Shown here: positions 10,095 through 19,614 of the stretch, piece by piece | Layout: each line of letters starts with the position of its first letter | Numbering within the stretch: position 1 is the first letter of the stretch | Source: Posidoniimonas polymericola | GTDB lineage: Bacteria > Planctomycetota > Planctomycetia > Pirellulales > Lacipirellulaceae | Length of the DNA: 64,000 bases | NCBI RefSeq assembly: GCF_007859935.1 | Contig: NZ_SJPO01000008.1 | Span: 272,928-336,927, forward strand | Reading direction: 5' to 3' | Made by a program: the position numbers and the translations under genes | The notes under the pieces: model-generated | What the model saw: only the letters and a program-made list of their open reading frames with translations | Told to the model about the DNA's origin: nothing | Database searches by the model: none

Positions 10095-10108
10095 TTACAC
10101 AAGTGTAA
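10095..10108. promoter_or_regulatory. Candidate operator of the GntR/YtrA regulator
   Basis: TTACAC-AA-GTGTAA is a 6-2-6 inverted repeat ending 27 bp before the regulator start codon. It covers the -10 hexamer of the promoter candidate described separately. A symmetric site of this size on the promoter fits a dimeric GntR repressor. Inference from position and symmetry only. Confidence 0.55.
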
Positions 10109-10129
10109 CAGTGGTCACCGGCCGGTCAA
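10102..10129 (-). promoter_or_regulatory. Candidate sigma70-type promoter of the GntR-ABC operon
   Basis: On the minus strand TTGACC (10129-10124) and TACACT (10107-10102) are separated by 16 bp. The -10 element lies within the palindrome at 10095-10108, so bound regulator would block RNA polymerase. Confidence 0.45.
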
Positions 10130-10241
10130 GAGGGATTTAAAGAAGATTCTCGTCCGGCGATGCATTAGGTTGATAGGAGTGAATTGCTTGTCAGCCGCTG
10201 GCTTTTGGCGGCAGCGCGGTGCATCGATAGAGGAGGCGAAG

Positions 10242-11774
10242 ATGCGACTACCGACCCTGTTTGCCCTGTCGATCGTGGCCGCGCTGGCCCTGCCCGCGCT
10301 GGCCTGCCCCGCGGTGGCAGAGCCCGCCCCGCGGCCGAACTTCTTGTTCGCGATCGCCGACGACTGGGGCTGGCCCCACGCCGGCGTGTACGGCGACCCG
10401 GTGGTCCAGACGCCCAACTTTGATCGGCTCGCGAGCGAGGGGCTGCTGCTGCACCACGCTTACGTCAGCGCGCCGTCGTGCACGCCGTCGCGCAACGCGA
10501 TCCTGACCGGGCAGTGGCACTGGCGGCTCGGCCCGGGCGCCAATCTGTGGTCGGAATTCCCCGCCCGGTTCACGACCTACCCCGAGATCCTCAAGCAGGC
10601 CGGCTACCGCGTTGGCCACACCGGCAAGGCTTACGGCCCGGGCAGCCTCGATCCGGCCGACCGCGAAGTCGCTGGCCGGCGCTACAAGAGCTTTGCCGCC
10701 TTCCTTAAGCAGCGTGAGGGGCAGGGGCCAGAAGCCCAGCAGCCGTTCTGCTTCTGGCTCGGCAGCAGCGACCCGCACCGGCCGTACACGGCAGGCTCGG
10801 GCGTCGAGAGCGGCATGGACCTCGCCAAGATCGAGCTGCCGGCCTCGTTCCCCGACAACGACACCGTGCGGAGCGACGTCGCGGACTACTACTGGGAGGT
10901 GCAGCGTTTCGACCGCCTGGTCGGCGCGGCGATCGAGCAGCTCAAAGAGCGCGGCCTGTGGGAGAACACGGTGGTAGTCGTGACCGGCGACCACGGCATG
11001 CCGTTCCCGCGCGGCAAGGCCAACCTGTACGACCTCGGCACGCGGGTGCCGCTGGCGGTGAGCTGGCCCGCCGGACGGCTGAAGGCAGGCAGCGAGTCCG
11101 AAGACTTCATCAACCTGATCGACCTCGCGCCGACATTCCTCGAGCTGGCCGGCGTGCCGGTTCCCGATGACATGACCGGCCGCAGCTTCGCCCCGCTGCT
11201 GACCGGCGAAGGCGAGTACCAACCCGCCGACTACACGCTGTTCGGCAAGGAGCGGCACACGCCGATCCAGGAGGCGCCCGACCGTGGCGGCTACCCATCG
11301 CGCGGGATCCGCACGCACGATTTCCTCTACATCCGCAACTTCTCGCCCAACCGTTGGCCGAACGGCACTCCCAATTTTCGCCTGGCGTTCAACCCGGGCG
11401 CGTGGTATTCCGACTGCGACAACGGCCCGACCAAGTTCAACATCGTCGAGCACCAAGACGCCAGCGACGAGCACCGCCGGGCGTACGAGCTGGCGTTCGC
11501 CAAGCGGCCCGCCGAGGAGCTGTACGACCTGCGCAGCGACCCCGACCAACTGCACAACGTGGCGGGCAAGCTGGGCTACGCGGTCAGGAAAGCCGAGCTC
11601 GCCGAGCGGCTGTGGGGCGAGCTCGTAGCGACCGGAGACCCCCGTGTCGAGGGACGCGGCGCCGAGCTTGAGAGGCACCACTATCAGGGTGGCGGAGTGA
11701 GGCACCCCGACTGGAATCAGATCGAGAAGGCGGCGCGTGAGTCGCGCGGCAGCGAGTTGTCGGCCGCCCAGTAG
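10242..11774 (+). CDS. Secreted type I sulfatase (formylglycine-dependent)
   Basis: 510 residues from ATG 10242, chosen because it follows GAGGAGG and opens with a signal peptide (MRLPTLFALSIVAALALPAL); the frame is open upstream from 10170. Metal-binding Asp residues appear in FAIADDWGW. The modified cysteine lies in SCTPSR (Cys80), matching the C-x-P-S-R consensus that is converted to formylglycine. VVVVTGDHGMPFPRGK and GRSFAPLL are further family landmarks. It resembles heparan N-sulfatase-like members of family S1, but sulfated-polysaccharide specificity cannot be read. It needs an active FGE encoded elsewhere, since the FGE-like protein at 0.4 kb lacks the cysteines. Confidence 0.93.
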   Translation: MRLPTLFALSIVAALALPALACPAVAEPAPRPNFLFAIADDWGWPHAGVYGDPVVQTPNFDRLASEGLLLHHAYVSAPSCTPSRNAILTGQWHWRLGPGANLWSEFPARFTTYPEILKQAGYRVGHTGKAYGPGSLDPADREVAGRRYKSFAAFLKQREGQGPEAQQPFCFWLGSSDPHRPYTAGSGVESGMDLAKIELPASFPDNDTVRSDVADYYWEVQRFDRLVGAAIEQLKERGLWENTVVVVTGDHGMPFPRGKANLYDLGTRVPLAVSWPAGRLKAGSESEDFINLIDLAPTFLELAGVPVPDDMTGRSFAPLLTGEGEYQPADYTLFGKERHTPIQEAPDRGGYPSRGIRTHDFLYIRNFSPNRWPNGTPNFRLAFNPGAWYSDCDNGPTKFNIVEHQDASDEHRRAYELAFAKRPAEELYDLRSDPDQLHNVAGKLGYAVRKAELAERLWGELVATGDPRVEGRGAELERHHYQGGGVRHPDWNQIEKAARESRGSELSAAQ

Positions 11775-11903
11775 AGGGTCGACGTCGGCGCGCCGCCCGC
11801 TGCTCGCACGCGGCGTGCGTGGAACTAAGAAGGCACGGGCAGGGCGGCAAGCAGCGGGCGCCGCGTCGAGCGTCGCTCCGCGACGGGCGAGCGATGTTCC
11901 TCG

Positions 11904-12929
11904 CTATTCGCTCAGCACCTCTTCCCCGGCGCGGGTCGCGTAGGCCCGCCACACCGCCAGGTCGAGGCTCTCCTGGAACAACCGCACGGAGCCATCGGCC
12001 ATCGCGGCCTGCACGCCGCCCGGGTGGTAGCTGCGGGAGGTGATCATGGCGTAGGTCGGCGGCGATGAGCTGCCGGACGACTTGCCCTCCTGCCAGGAGT
12101 TGTAGTCGGCGTCATAGGTGACGCCGCCGTCCTCGTGCAAGGTTTCGGTGTTGGGCCGCATCGTGGCGGTGAAGCCGGTGTGGTGCACCCGCCCGTCGGG
12201 CCACTCGGTGTGCCCGGTGGCGGGGTCGAGCTTCGACTGCCCGGCCGAGCCGATCGCGGCGATCCCTTCGGCGACGGTGTTCGGGATGTCGGTCGAGCTG
12301 GGGCCGCCGTTGCGGCGGTAAGGGGTCCACGCCTTGACCTCGGCGGCCAGCAGGGTCTTGCTTGTGCCGTCGGTCACCTTGGCGAGCCGCAGGTGGCTGT
12401 TGGGGAAGAACAGCCCGTTGCCCCCCTTGTTGGTCGCCGGGTCGTAGACGAACCACGTGCCGAAGTTGAAGCCGTAGGTCGTGGAGTAGAGCAGGGCCTT
12501 GCCGCCGCCCGGGTCGCGGACCTCGCCCGCCTGCTGATCGCTGGGGCACTGGAAGACCGGGATCCGCACGCCGCTGATGGAGAGCTGGTTGTCCCAGGCG
12601 GTCTCGAGGTCGACCAGGTCACGCAGGTTGCCCTCCTCGAGGTACGGCATGATCCGCCCGTGCACGCCCCACGAGCCGTTGTTGCTGCTCGACAGGTCCT
12701 GCGGGTCGACGATGGCGCTGGGGGGCAGGTGCTTGCGGGCGCTCTCGTAGTTGAGGATGCCCAGCCCGAGCTGCTTGAGGTTGTTGGCGCACTGCGACCG
12801 CCGGGCCGCCTCCCGCGCGGCCTGCACGGCCGGCAGCAACAGCGCGATCAGCACGCCAATAATGGCGATCACGACCAGCAGTTCGACGAGGGTAAACGCG
12901 CGACGGGCGGGGCGGGGCAGGGGGGGCAA
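11904..12929 (-). CDS. DUF1559 prepilin-type (type II pseudopilin-like) protein
   Basis: 341 residues from TTG 12929, which has AGAGGA five bases upstream; the long frame before it (to 13571) has no matching character. The N-terminus is a prepilin cleavage/methylation motif, RRAFTLVELLVVIAIIGVLI, followed by LLPAVQAAREAARRSQCANN. The C-terminus has the family's closing motif (YHPGGVQAAMADGSVRLFQE). This DUF1559 family is strongly expanded in Planctomycetes. It is exported and processed by a prepilin peptidase; the exact structure it forms is not established. It is transcribed alone, convergent with the sulfatase. Confidence 0.93.
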   Translation of the reverse strand: MPPLPRPARRAFTLVELLVVIAIIGVLIALLLPAVQAAREAARRSQCANNLKQLGLGILNYESARKHLPPSAIVDPQDLSSSNNGSWGVHGRIMPYLEEGNLRDLVDLETAWDNQLSISGVRIPVFQCPSDQQAGEVRDPGGGKALLYSTTYGFNFGTWFVYDPATNKGGNGLFFPNSHLRLAKVTDGTSKTLLAAEVKAWTPYRRNGGPSSTDIPNTVAEGIAAIGSAGQSKLDPATGHTEWPDGRVHHTGFTATMRPNTETLHEDGGVTYDADYNSWQEGKSSGSSSPPTYAMITSRSYHPGGVQAAMADGSVRLFQESLDLAVWRAYATRAGEEVLSE

Positions 12930-13151
12930 GGCATTCCTCTGGCGTCGGTGGGAGCGGTGGGGCCGGGAAGGATTGCAATTGGTATGCCGGCGAGTGCGAA
13001 TGCTCCGCCCGGGCGCGGCAAGCAGGAAAAGGCGGGGTTGGGCGTGATTGGCGGGGCACGGTGTGGCAGCCGGCTGTCGCATCGTTCGACACTTAGTCGA
13101 GCCGCGCGACAGCCCCCGGCGCCACGCGAGCCGCAGGGCTAGAATCATGGT

Positions 13152-14552
13152 ATGCGTTGGCCCCTGCGAAACCAGATCCTGCTGCCGGTGCTGGCGGTGT
13201 CGTTCGCCAGCGTGGTGGTGATTGGCGGCGCCAACGCCTGGCTGGCCTACGCCGCCGCCCGCGACGCCGTGGTCGCAAGAGTACAAGGGGTCGCCGACGT
13301 GCTGGCGACTTCGGGTTTCCCACTCACGCCGGCGGTGCTGCGGCAGATGAGCGGGCTGACCGGCGCCCAGCTCGTGCTGACCGACGCCCGCGGCGCCCCG
13401 CGGGCCGCCAGCCTGGCCGACCCGCCCGAGCAACTGCCGGTCGACAAGCTGGTCGACACGGCCAACTCGATCACGTTGAGTCAGACCGTGGAGGTCGCCG
13501 GCGAGTGGCGGCTGCACGCGGCGATGCGGATGCCGCAGCGGGCCGGCCGGGCGCCGGGCGAGCTGCTGCACGTGCTAATCCCGCTGGCCGAGTACCGCCG
13601 GTCGCTGTGGGCGGCGGTCGCGCCGCCGCTGATCGTTGGCGCGTTGTCGCTGGCGGCGGTGGCGATCGCGGTCAACCAAATCGCGAAGCGGATCGCCCGC
13701 ACCACGGCGCGGCTCGGCGCCGAGGTCGGCCGCCTGGCCGAGGGCGACCACCGCCCGCTCGCCCTGCCGCCGCGCGACGACGAGCTGGCCGAGCTCTGCC
13801 GGGCGATCAACCGCACGGCGGAGCGGCTCGGCGTGTACGAGGAGGAGATCCGCGGCGCCGAACGGGCCAAGACGCTCGCCATGCTCGGCGCCGGACTAGC
13901 CCACGAGATCCGCAACGCGGCGACCGGCGCCCGGATGGCGATCGACCTGCACGCCGAGCAGTGCCCCGCTCGGAACGACGACGCGATCGCGGTGGCGCGA
14001 CGGCAGCTGCGGCTGATCGAGAGCCAGCTGCAGCGGTACCTGCGGCTCGGCGTCGAGGAGGGCGAGTCACGCCGCCAGCCGACCCGGCTCGACGACCTTG
14101 TGGCCGAGGCGCTCCCGCTAGTGACGCCGTCGGCCGAGCACGCCGCCGCGTGTGTCGAGTGGACGCCTGGCGCCCCCGAAGCAGTCGTTGCAGTCGACCG
14201 CGAGGCGATCACGCAGGTCGTGATTAACCTGCTGCAGAACGCGTTGGAAGCCGCCACCCAGGCCGCGGTCGGCAGCCCGGGCGCCGCGCCGGCCGTGGTC
14301 CGGATCGCCACCGACGCCGACCACGACCGATGGCGGCTGTGCGTTACGGACAACGGCGCCGGGCCAAGCGACGAGCTGGCTGCTAGAATGTTCGAACCGT
14401 TTGTCACCAGCAAGCCGGAAGGCGTCGGGCTCGGCCTGGCCCTCAGCCAGCAGGCGACCCGGCGTCACCGCGGCCAGCTTTGCTGGCGCCGCGACGCCGA
14501 TCTCACCCGCTTCGAGCTCACCCTGCCGCTCGCTCCAACGGACAAACCCTAA
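13152..14552 (+). CDS. Membrane sensor histidine kinase
   Basis: 466 residues, ATG at 13152. Two transmembrane segments (about residues 8-32 and 155-178) enclose a periplasmic sensor of about 120 residues. A HAMP-like linker follows, then a HisKA domain with the phospho-acceptor His251 in GLAHEIRN, and a HATPase domain with N-box VINLLQNALEAA, G1-box DNGAG and G2-box GVGLGLALS. It overlaps no gene but the response regulator starts 8 bp after its stop, so the two form a two-component system. The signal is unknown. Confidence 0.93.
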   Translation: MRWPLRNQILLPVLAVSFASVVVIGGANAWLAYAAARDAVVARVQGVADVLATSGFPLTPAVLRQMSGLTGAQLVLTDARGAPRAASLADPPEQLPVDKLVDTANSITLSQTVEVAGEWRLHAAMRMPQRAGRAPGELLHVLIPLAEYRRSLWAAVAPPLIVGALSLAAVAIAVNQIAKRIARTTARLGAEVGRLAEGDHRPLALPPRDDELAELCRAINRTAERLGVYEEEIRGAERAKTLAMLGAGLAHEIRNAATGARMAIDLHAEQCPARNDDAIAVARRQLRLIESQLQRYLRLGVEEGESRRQPTRLDDLVAEALPLVTPSAEHAAACVEWTPGAPEAVVAVDREAITQVVINLLQNALEAATQAAVGSPGAAPAVVRIATDADHDRWRLCVTDNGAGPSDELAARMFEPFVTSKPEGVGLGLALSQQATRRHRGQLCWRRDADLTRFELTLPLAPTDKP

Positions 14553-14560
14553 CGACCCAC

Positions 14561-15943
14561 ATGGCCAACCTGCTAGTCATCGACGACGAGAGCTCCATCT
14601 GCTGGGGCATCACCCGGCTGGGCGAGGGCATGGGTCACCGGGTCACCTCTGCGAGTTCGGTCGAGCAGGGGCTCGACGCCGCCGCGGCCGAACCGCCGGC
14701 CCTGATCATCCTCGACGTCCGCCTGCCAGGTCAGGACGGGCTGTCCGCGATGCGGTCGTTCCGCGAGCTCTGCGGCGACGTGCCGATCGTCATCATCACC
14801 GCCTTTGGCGACCTGCAGACCGCGGTCCGCGCGGTGAGCCAGGGGGCGTTCGAGTACGTGCTCAAGCCGTTCGACCTCGCGCAGATCCGGTCGGTCATCG
14901 AGCGGGCGTTGCGGCCCGCGCCGCAGCCAGCGAGCCCGAAGGAGGAAGAGTCGGCGGTCGCCGGCGTGATCGGCCGCTCGCCCCGCATGCAGGCCGTGTT
15001 CCACAAGATCGCGCTCGCCGCCCACGCCGATGCGCCCGTGCTGCTCCGCGGCGAGACCGGCGTCGGCAAGGAGGTCGCCGCCCAGGCGATCCACCACAAT
15101 GGCCCCCGGCCCGACGCGCCGTTTGTCGCGGTGAGCGTCGCCGCGCTCAGCCCCACGGTCGCCGAGGCCGAGCTGTTCGGCCACGTCGAGGGCGCGTTCA
15201 CCGGCGCCCAGCGGACCCGCCGCGGGCTGCTCGCCCAGGCCGACGGCGGCACGCTGTTCCTCGACGAGGTCGCCGAGATCCCGCTCGCCATCCAGGCCAA
15301 GCTGCTCCGCGCCCTCGACCAGGGCGAGGTCCTGCCGGTGGGCGCCGATCAGCCGGTCAAGACCAGCTTCCGCACCATCGCCGCCACGCACCGCGACCTC
15401 CGCGCAATGGTCCACGCCGGCGACTTCCGCCAGGACCTGTTCTACCGGCTGTGCGCGTACGAGATCGAGCTGCCCCCGTTGCGGGATCGCCGCGAGGACA
15501 TCGCCCTGCTGGCGGCGCACTTCGCGCGGACGCGGCGGCCGGACGCGTCGCTCTCGGCCGAGGCGATCGCCGAGCTCGAGTCCCGCGACTGGCCCGGCAA
15601 CGTCCGCGAGCTCCGCAACGCGATCGAGCACGCGCTGCTGGTGTCGCCGGCCGGCGACATCTTCCCGGAGCACCTCCCCCCGATCGAGCCCAAGGCGGCC
15701 GACCCGGCCGCGTCGCGCAACTTAGAGTCCGCCCTGGCCGACCGCGCCCGCGAGCTGATCGCCGACCCGGAGGCCGCCGGCCAGGTCTACAACCGCTACC
15801 TGGAGCAGGTCGAGCCGCCGCTGCTGCAGGCCGCACTCGACCAGCACGCCCGGCAGTGCGCCCCCGCCGCCCGGGCGTTGGGGCTGCACCGCACGACCCT
15901 CCGCCGCAAGCTCGACCAGCTGGGGGTCGACGCCGACCCGTAG
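14561..15943 (+). CDS. NtrC-family response regulator, sigma54 activator
   Basis: 460 residues; ATG 14561 is chosen over the upstream frame because it starts the receiver domain directly (MANLLVIDDES). Receiver domain residues 1-120 has acidic pocket Asp8/Asp9 and phospho-acceptor Asp52 (LDVRLPGQDG). The AAA+ sigma54-interaction domain has Walker A GETGVGKE, the loop GAFTGA that contacts sigma54, Walker B GGTLFLDEVAEI, and DWPGNVRELRNAIEH. The C-terminal Fis-type helix-turn-helix ends GLHRTTLRRKLDQLGV. With the kinase 8 bp upstream it should activate sigma54-dependent promoters; no good -24/-12 site was seen nearby, so targets lie elsewhere. Confidence 0.95.
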   Translation: MANLLVIDDESSICWGITRLGEGMGHRVTSASSVEQGLDAAAAEPPALIILDVRLPGQDGLSAMRSFRELCGDVPIVIITAFGDLQTAVRAVSQGAFEYVLKPFDLAQIRSVIERALRPAPQPASPKEEESAVAGVIGRSPRMQAVFHKIALAAHADAPVLLRGETGVGKEVAAQAIHHNGPRPDAPFVAVSVAALSPTVAEAELFGHVEGAFTGAQRTRRGLLAQADGGTLFLDEVAEIPLAIQAKLLRALDQGEVLPVGADQPVKTSFRTIAATHRDLRAMVHAGDFRQDLFYRLCAYEIELPPLRDRREDIALLAAHFARTRRPDASLSAEAIAELESRDWPGNVRELRNAIEHALLVSPAGDIFPEHLPPIEPKAADPAASRNLESALADRARELIADPEAAGQVYNRYLEQVEPPLLQAALDQHARQCAPAARALGLHRTTLRRKLDQLGVDADP

Positions 15944-16092
15944 CGGTCGGGGCGACTTTGCCAAGATGGCCCTGTTTGCGAAGAAAGGTCTTGCCGCCCA
16001 CCGGGCAGGTCGACAATATTTAGCTGAGCCGCGGGACAGACGGATGACGCCCGCCGGCGCCGTTTCCTCGAGCCCTTTTGGAGTCGGTTAGG

Positions 16093-16644
16093 ATGAGCTA
16101 TGTCTTGACGGCCTACGTCGTCGACATCGACGCTTTGAGCAAGGCAGTCGGTTCTGGTGACGAGCAACTCGTCACGCGGGTCATCGAGAGCGCCCCCGAG
16201 GAGTTCGACGAGGACGACCTCGACGACGACGAGCTGAGCCTCGCCGCCGCGCTCCGCGAGCTGGTGATGGCCGGGACGCAGAGCGCGCCAGAGAGCGAGG
16301 ACGACGCCCACCAGTACGGCTACGCCCTGCAGTCGCTCTGCCGCTGCCTGGGCGACGAGCTGCTGCCCGAGATGTGGGCCGGCGTGCGGTGGGAGGCCGT
16401 CGAGGACTGCGGCCTCGAGGAGCTGCTCACCGAGTCCGGCCCGCCGGTCCCGCTGCCCGAGAACGACGACTTCCCGTCGATCGGGCACCTCAAGCGGGGC
16501 GAGATCGACAAGGCGATCGCCGCCGCGCGCAAACGCCTTACCAAGACCGTCGACGAGGACATCGAAGACCTGCTCGACGAGTACATCGACTGGCTCGAAG
16601 CGGGCCGCACGGCGCACCTGGATATGGTGTTCTTTTATGCGTAG
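16093..16644 (+). CDS. Acidic hypothetical protein (MSYVLTAYVVD family)
   Basis: 183 residues from ATG 16093; an in-frame TTG lies five codons upstream. It opens MSYVLTAYVVDIDALSKAVG, then GSGDEQLVTRVIE and a run of Asp/Glu (about residues 40-50). This opening resembles an uncharacterised family found in actinobacteria and planctomycetes (possibly DUF7691), which I cannot verify. No enzyme motif, signal peptide or membrane segment is visible. It converges with the ankyrin-repeat gene whose stop lies 96 bp away. Confidence 0.7.
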   Translation: MSYVLTAYVVDIDALSKAVGSGDEQLVTRVIESAPEEFDEDDLDDDELSLAAALRELVMAGTQSAPESEDDAHQYGYALQSLCRCLGDELLPEMWAGVRWEAVEDCGLEELLTESGPPVPLPENDDFPSIGHLKRGEIDKAIAAARKRLTKTVDEDIEDLLDEYIDWLEAGRTAHLDMVFFYA

Positions 16645-16740
16645 GGGTCGCGGCAGACGCACAGCTTCGTTGAGGCCGGCCCGCCGGCCTTACGCTGCAG
16701 TGAATCGCTGCGTACCCGTGGAGCAATGCCTGACCGCGAG

Positions 16741-19254
16741 TCAATCTTTCGGCGGATGGAGCTGGCCGGACGCGATCAGTTCGTCATCTGTAGGCAGCGA
16801 AGCCGGGTCGAGATCGCCACGCTCGACCGCCGCTAGCAGGTCGACGGTTTCCCTGGCGCGGATTTCATCGGCGGCCGTGGTGAAACTCGGCTCTTGCCTT
16901 AACAGGTCTTTCCTTACGTGCTTGAGCCTTGACCGCGCAAGCTGGAGGGCGGTCTGATCATAGGAGTCTCTGAGACTCGGGTCGGCGCCGCTGCGTAGCA
17001 AAAGTTTCACGACAATTGGGTCGCCCGCGCGGGCGGCCACATGGAGCGCTGTGTGGGCGTAGGGCACGAACTCGTCCCCGGGCGTCTTCGGTACTGCCTT
17101 GTTGATGTCGGCGCCTGCCGCTACCAGTTTTGACGTGAGAGTTACTTGGTCATCCAGGCGACCGCCCCGATCGGTTAGGTAGACCAGCGGTGGCTCATGC
17201 CCGCCGAAGTTTGGATCCGCCCCGGCCGATAGCAACAGGTCGACAATACTATGATCGTGGAGGTGCAGGGCGCCGCCCAACGCGAGCGTTAGGTACGCGT
17301 GCTTGTGTCGCGGCGGAAGCTGATTCAGCTCGGCCCCTGCGGCCAAGGCCGCTCGCGTCTGTTCGACGTCGGCCCCACGAATCGCTTCGTAGAGATTGTC
17401 CGTTTTCGGCGCCTTTGCCGCCCGCTGTTGGTATTCGTCCGGCTTGTAGTAGGCAAAGTCGACTCGCTCGATTTGCTCGGCGGTGACCTCGTCCGGGTGG
17501 TAGCCGCAGACAATAGCCGGCTGGGTTTCGTCGCTGGGAAGAGTCGCTTGGACAAATGTCAGGTACGCGTCCTGGCTGCGCAGGAACTGCTCGACAAATT
17601 CCCACTCGGACTCATACAGCGACCAATCCATCTCCTCGGGGTCGCGCAGCTGCGAGCGGAAGTCCGTGCCCTGCATTCGTTCGGAATCGTCGTGTACGTC
17701 CGGATCAATTTCGACCCCGCCGCGGAACCACTGGCCGTCCGATTCGAAAGCTTCCTGGCACTCGCCTCGGTCGTACAACGCGTAGGAGAGCGTGCCCGAT
17801 ACGCTTTCCTCCCGTACGAGGAGGACGGGCAGGCGGGCCTTCTTGCTCCACGCCTGCATCGGGCTGTCGTGATGAGGGCGGCAGCCGCTGACGTACAGCC
17901 ACGGTTGGCCCTTGAGCTTGACGATGGAAAGCAAATCGCCGATCGGCCGCTGCAGCGTGCCCATGCGGGAGTAGGCGTCCCGCTCGACGCTGTCGATCTT
18001 TTTGTCCTTCTGCAGCATACTCGTGAAGGCGTCGATCTCTCCCTTGACCATAATCTGGTAGGCTTTTGAGAATCCAATCTCGCAAATGCCCCTCCGCTCG
18101 CTAGGCGGCAGGTCCAAAACGGGGTTGTCGTCGGGACGCTCGACTCGCTGCCTGCCTTTGCGTCCGCCGGCTGCTTCGAGTATTTCACGCAGCTCTTGTA
18201 GCTTGGCTTCCGCCCCTGCCCGCTTTGCCCACCTTAGTTCCTCCTCGACGAGATCGAGCGGCGTTTGATTGCCGTCGAAGAGCGGGCTTGGCTTCGCGCC
18301 CTTGGAGATTAGCCAGGCAGCGAACCCGGGGTTCGCCGCACGCACACTGGCGTGCAGCGGGGTGAATCCGCGGCCGTCGGAGTGGTTCGGGTTCGCGCCC
18401 TCAGCAAGCAGAACCTCGGCGCACTCGAAGATGACGGTTGGATCCGCAGACGACATTGCGCCGTACCCAAGCACCCCCCAGTCGCTCTTGCGTTCAACGA
18501 CCTTGGCTCCGCACCTCAACAAGAGTCGCAGCGAATCGAGGTCGCCGCGCTGGAACGCGTGCAGCAGGGGATCGCCGTACGACGTCTTGCTTTGAAGCTT
18601 TGCACCCGAGTCGCACAGTCTTTTAACAACCGTCGGAGAGTGCTTGTCGATCGCGTTGGCCAGGATCGCCGGGGCGTCAGGCTTCACCCCCATCTCGAGC
18701 AAGCGCAGAAAGAGCTTCTCGGCGACTGGTCCCTCTTGTTCGGAGGCCGCGTGCATCGGGCTGCTTCCCGCGATACCTTTGGGCGCCGGATTTGCGCCAG
18801 CGTCGAGCAACGCATGGGCGACGCCCCACAGTTGTGCGCGGATTGCCTGGGTAAGCAGGGTGTCGCCATCGGAGTCCTTGCCGTTCACCGCCACGCCCAT
18901 CGAGACTAGGCGTTCGGCCAGCCCGCCGTTCTTCCAGCCGATAGCAAGCGAAAGCGGCGTCCGCCCAAGGCTGTCGTCAGCGTCCGGGGCGGCGCCGGCG
19001 TCAAGCAACATGGCGGCGACTTCAAAGTGCCCTTCACTCACCGCGGCTATTAGCGGCGTGTAGTCGAAGTGGCGGCGGATCAAGTCCATCGCGACGTCCA
19101 GCCCGCCAAGTTCGGCCGCGGCCTTGGCCCGCTCTAGCTCTGCCTTCGAAAGCGGTGTTCCGCGCTGATCGACGTCGTGACCGGCAGCCAAGAGGCACTT
19201 CACGGTCTTCAGGTCGCCGGCAGATGCGGCGTCTAAGAGTGAGTGGCTAGTCAT
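16741..19254 (-). CDS. Large ankyrin-repeat protein with an inserted central domain
   Basis: 837 residues from ATG 19254 (MTSHSLLDAASAGDLKTV); an in-frame TTG eight codons earlier is possible. Ankyrin repeats occupy about residues 1-330 (motifs such as TPLSLAIGWKNGG and GFTPLHASVRAANPG). The central part, about 370-610, has no ankyrin pattern and looks globular, with aromatic-rich stretches (GQPWLYVSGCRPHH, MDWSLYESEWEFVEQF). Ankyrin repeats resume from about 615 to 790 (YAHTALHVAARAGDP). No signal peptide or membrane helix is seen. Base composition is slightly less GC-rich than its neighbours. Ankyrin stacks usually bind proteins; the central domain may be the effector part. Confidence 0.85.
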   Translation of the reverse strand: MTSHSLLDAASAGDLKTVKCLLAAGHDVDQRGTPLSKAELERAKAAAELGGLDVAMDLIRRHFDYTPLIAAVSEGHFEVAAMLLDAGAAPDADDSLGRTPLSLAIGWKNGGLAERLVSMGVAVNGKDSDGDTLLTQAIRAQLWGVAHALLDAGANPAPKGIAGSSPMHAASEQEGPVAEKLFLRLLEMGVKPDAPAILANAIDKHSPTVVKRLCDSGAKLQSKTSYGDPLLHAFQRGDLDSLRLLLRCGAKVVERKSDWGVLGYGAMSSADPTVIFECAEVLLAEGANPNHSDGRGFTPLHASVRAANPGFAAWLISKGAKPSPLFDGNQTPLDLVEEELRWAKRAGAEAKLQELREILEAAGGRKGRQRVERPDDNPVLDLPPSERRGICEIGFSKAYQIMVKGEIDAFTSMLQKDKKIDSVERDAYSRMGTLQRPIGDLLSIVKLKGQPWLYVSGCRPHHDSPMQAWSKKARLPVLLVREESVSGTLSYALYDRGECQEAFESDGQWFRGGVEIDPDVHDDSERMQGTDFRSQLRDPEEMDWSLYESEWEFVEQFLRSQDAYLTFVQATLPSDETQPAIVCGYHPDEVTAEQIERVDFAYYKPDEYQQRAAKAPKTDNLYEAIRGADVEQTRAALAAGAELNQLPPRHKHAYLTLALGGALHLHDHSIVDLLLSAGADPNFGGHEPPLVYLTDRGGRLDDQVTLTSKLVAAGADINKAVPKTPGDEFVPYAHTALHVAARAGDPIVVKLLLRSGADPSLRDSYDQTALQLARSRLKHVRKDLLRQEPSFTTAADEIRARETVDLLAAVERGDLDPASLPTDDELIASGQLHPPKD

Positions 19255-19494
19255 GGGGCGCACTAAGATTGGAGACAACAGATGAGGCGGATCATTGTAG
19301 CAGGTTACGATATCTCCGCTTCTAGGCGACCTCGCGATTCCCTGCCTTCAATCACGGTAGATAATCACCGCTCCACAATCACAGGCTGCATGGCATTTCG
19401 TTGTAGAAATCGCCGTCTCAGCGCGGTCCAATAAAAGGCTGCTGGCGATCCGCAATCCCGCCGGCAGTCACTGACGGGTCGCCGGGCCTAGGTG

Positions 19495-19536
19495 CGACTT
19501 TTGTCCGCGCTGGCGGGCGCGAACGGACAAAAGTCG
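19495..19536. repeat. GACTTTTGTCC hairpin (copy B)
   Basis: CGACTTTTGTCC (19495-19506) is perfectly complementary to GGACAAAAGTCG (19525-19536) with an 18-nt GC-rich loop. Same family as the copies at 19615, 35159 and 35287. Confidence 0.85.
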
Positions 19537-19614
19537 TGGGGCAAACGCGGAGGTTGGATCTCGCAGAGGCTGCTATTGCAGAGGTAGCGTAGGGCGATGG
19601 GAGAGATCGTCCCC

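Noticed and set aside
11904..13571. DUF1559 gene extended to 13571
   Set aside because: The extension would overlap the divergent histidine kinase start and has no signal or domain; TTG 12929 with AGAGGA upstream starts the prepilin motif directly.
15955..15985. Possible sigma54 promoter (TGGCCCTGTTTGC) downstream of the NtrC-type regulator
   Set aside because: GG and GC are eight bases apart instead of ten, so it does not fit the -24/-12 consensus.
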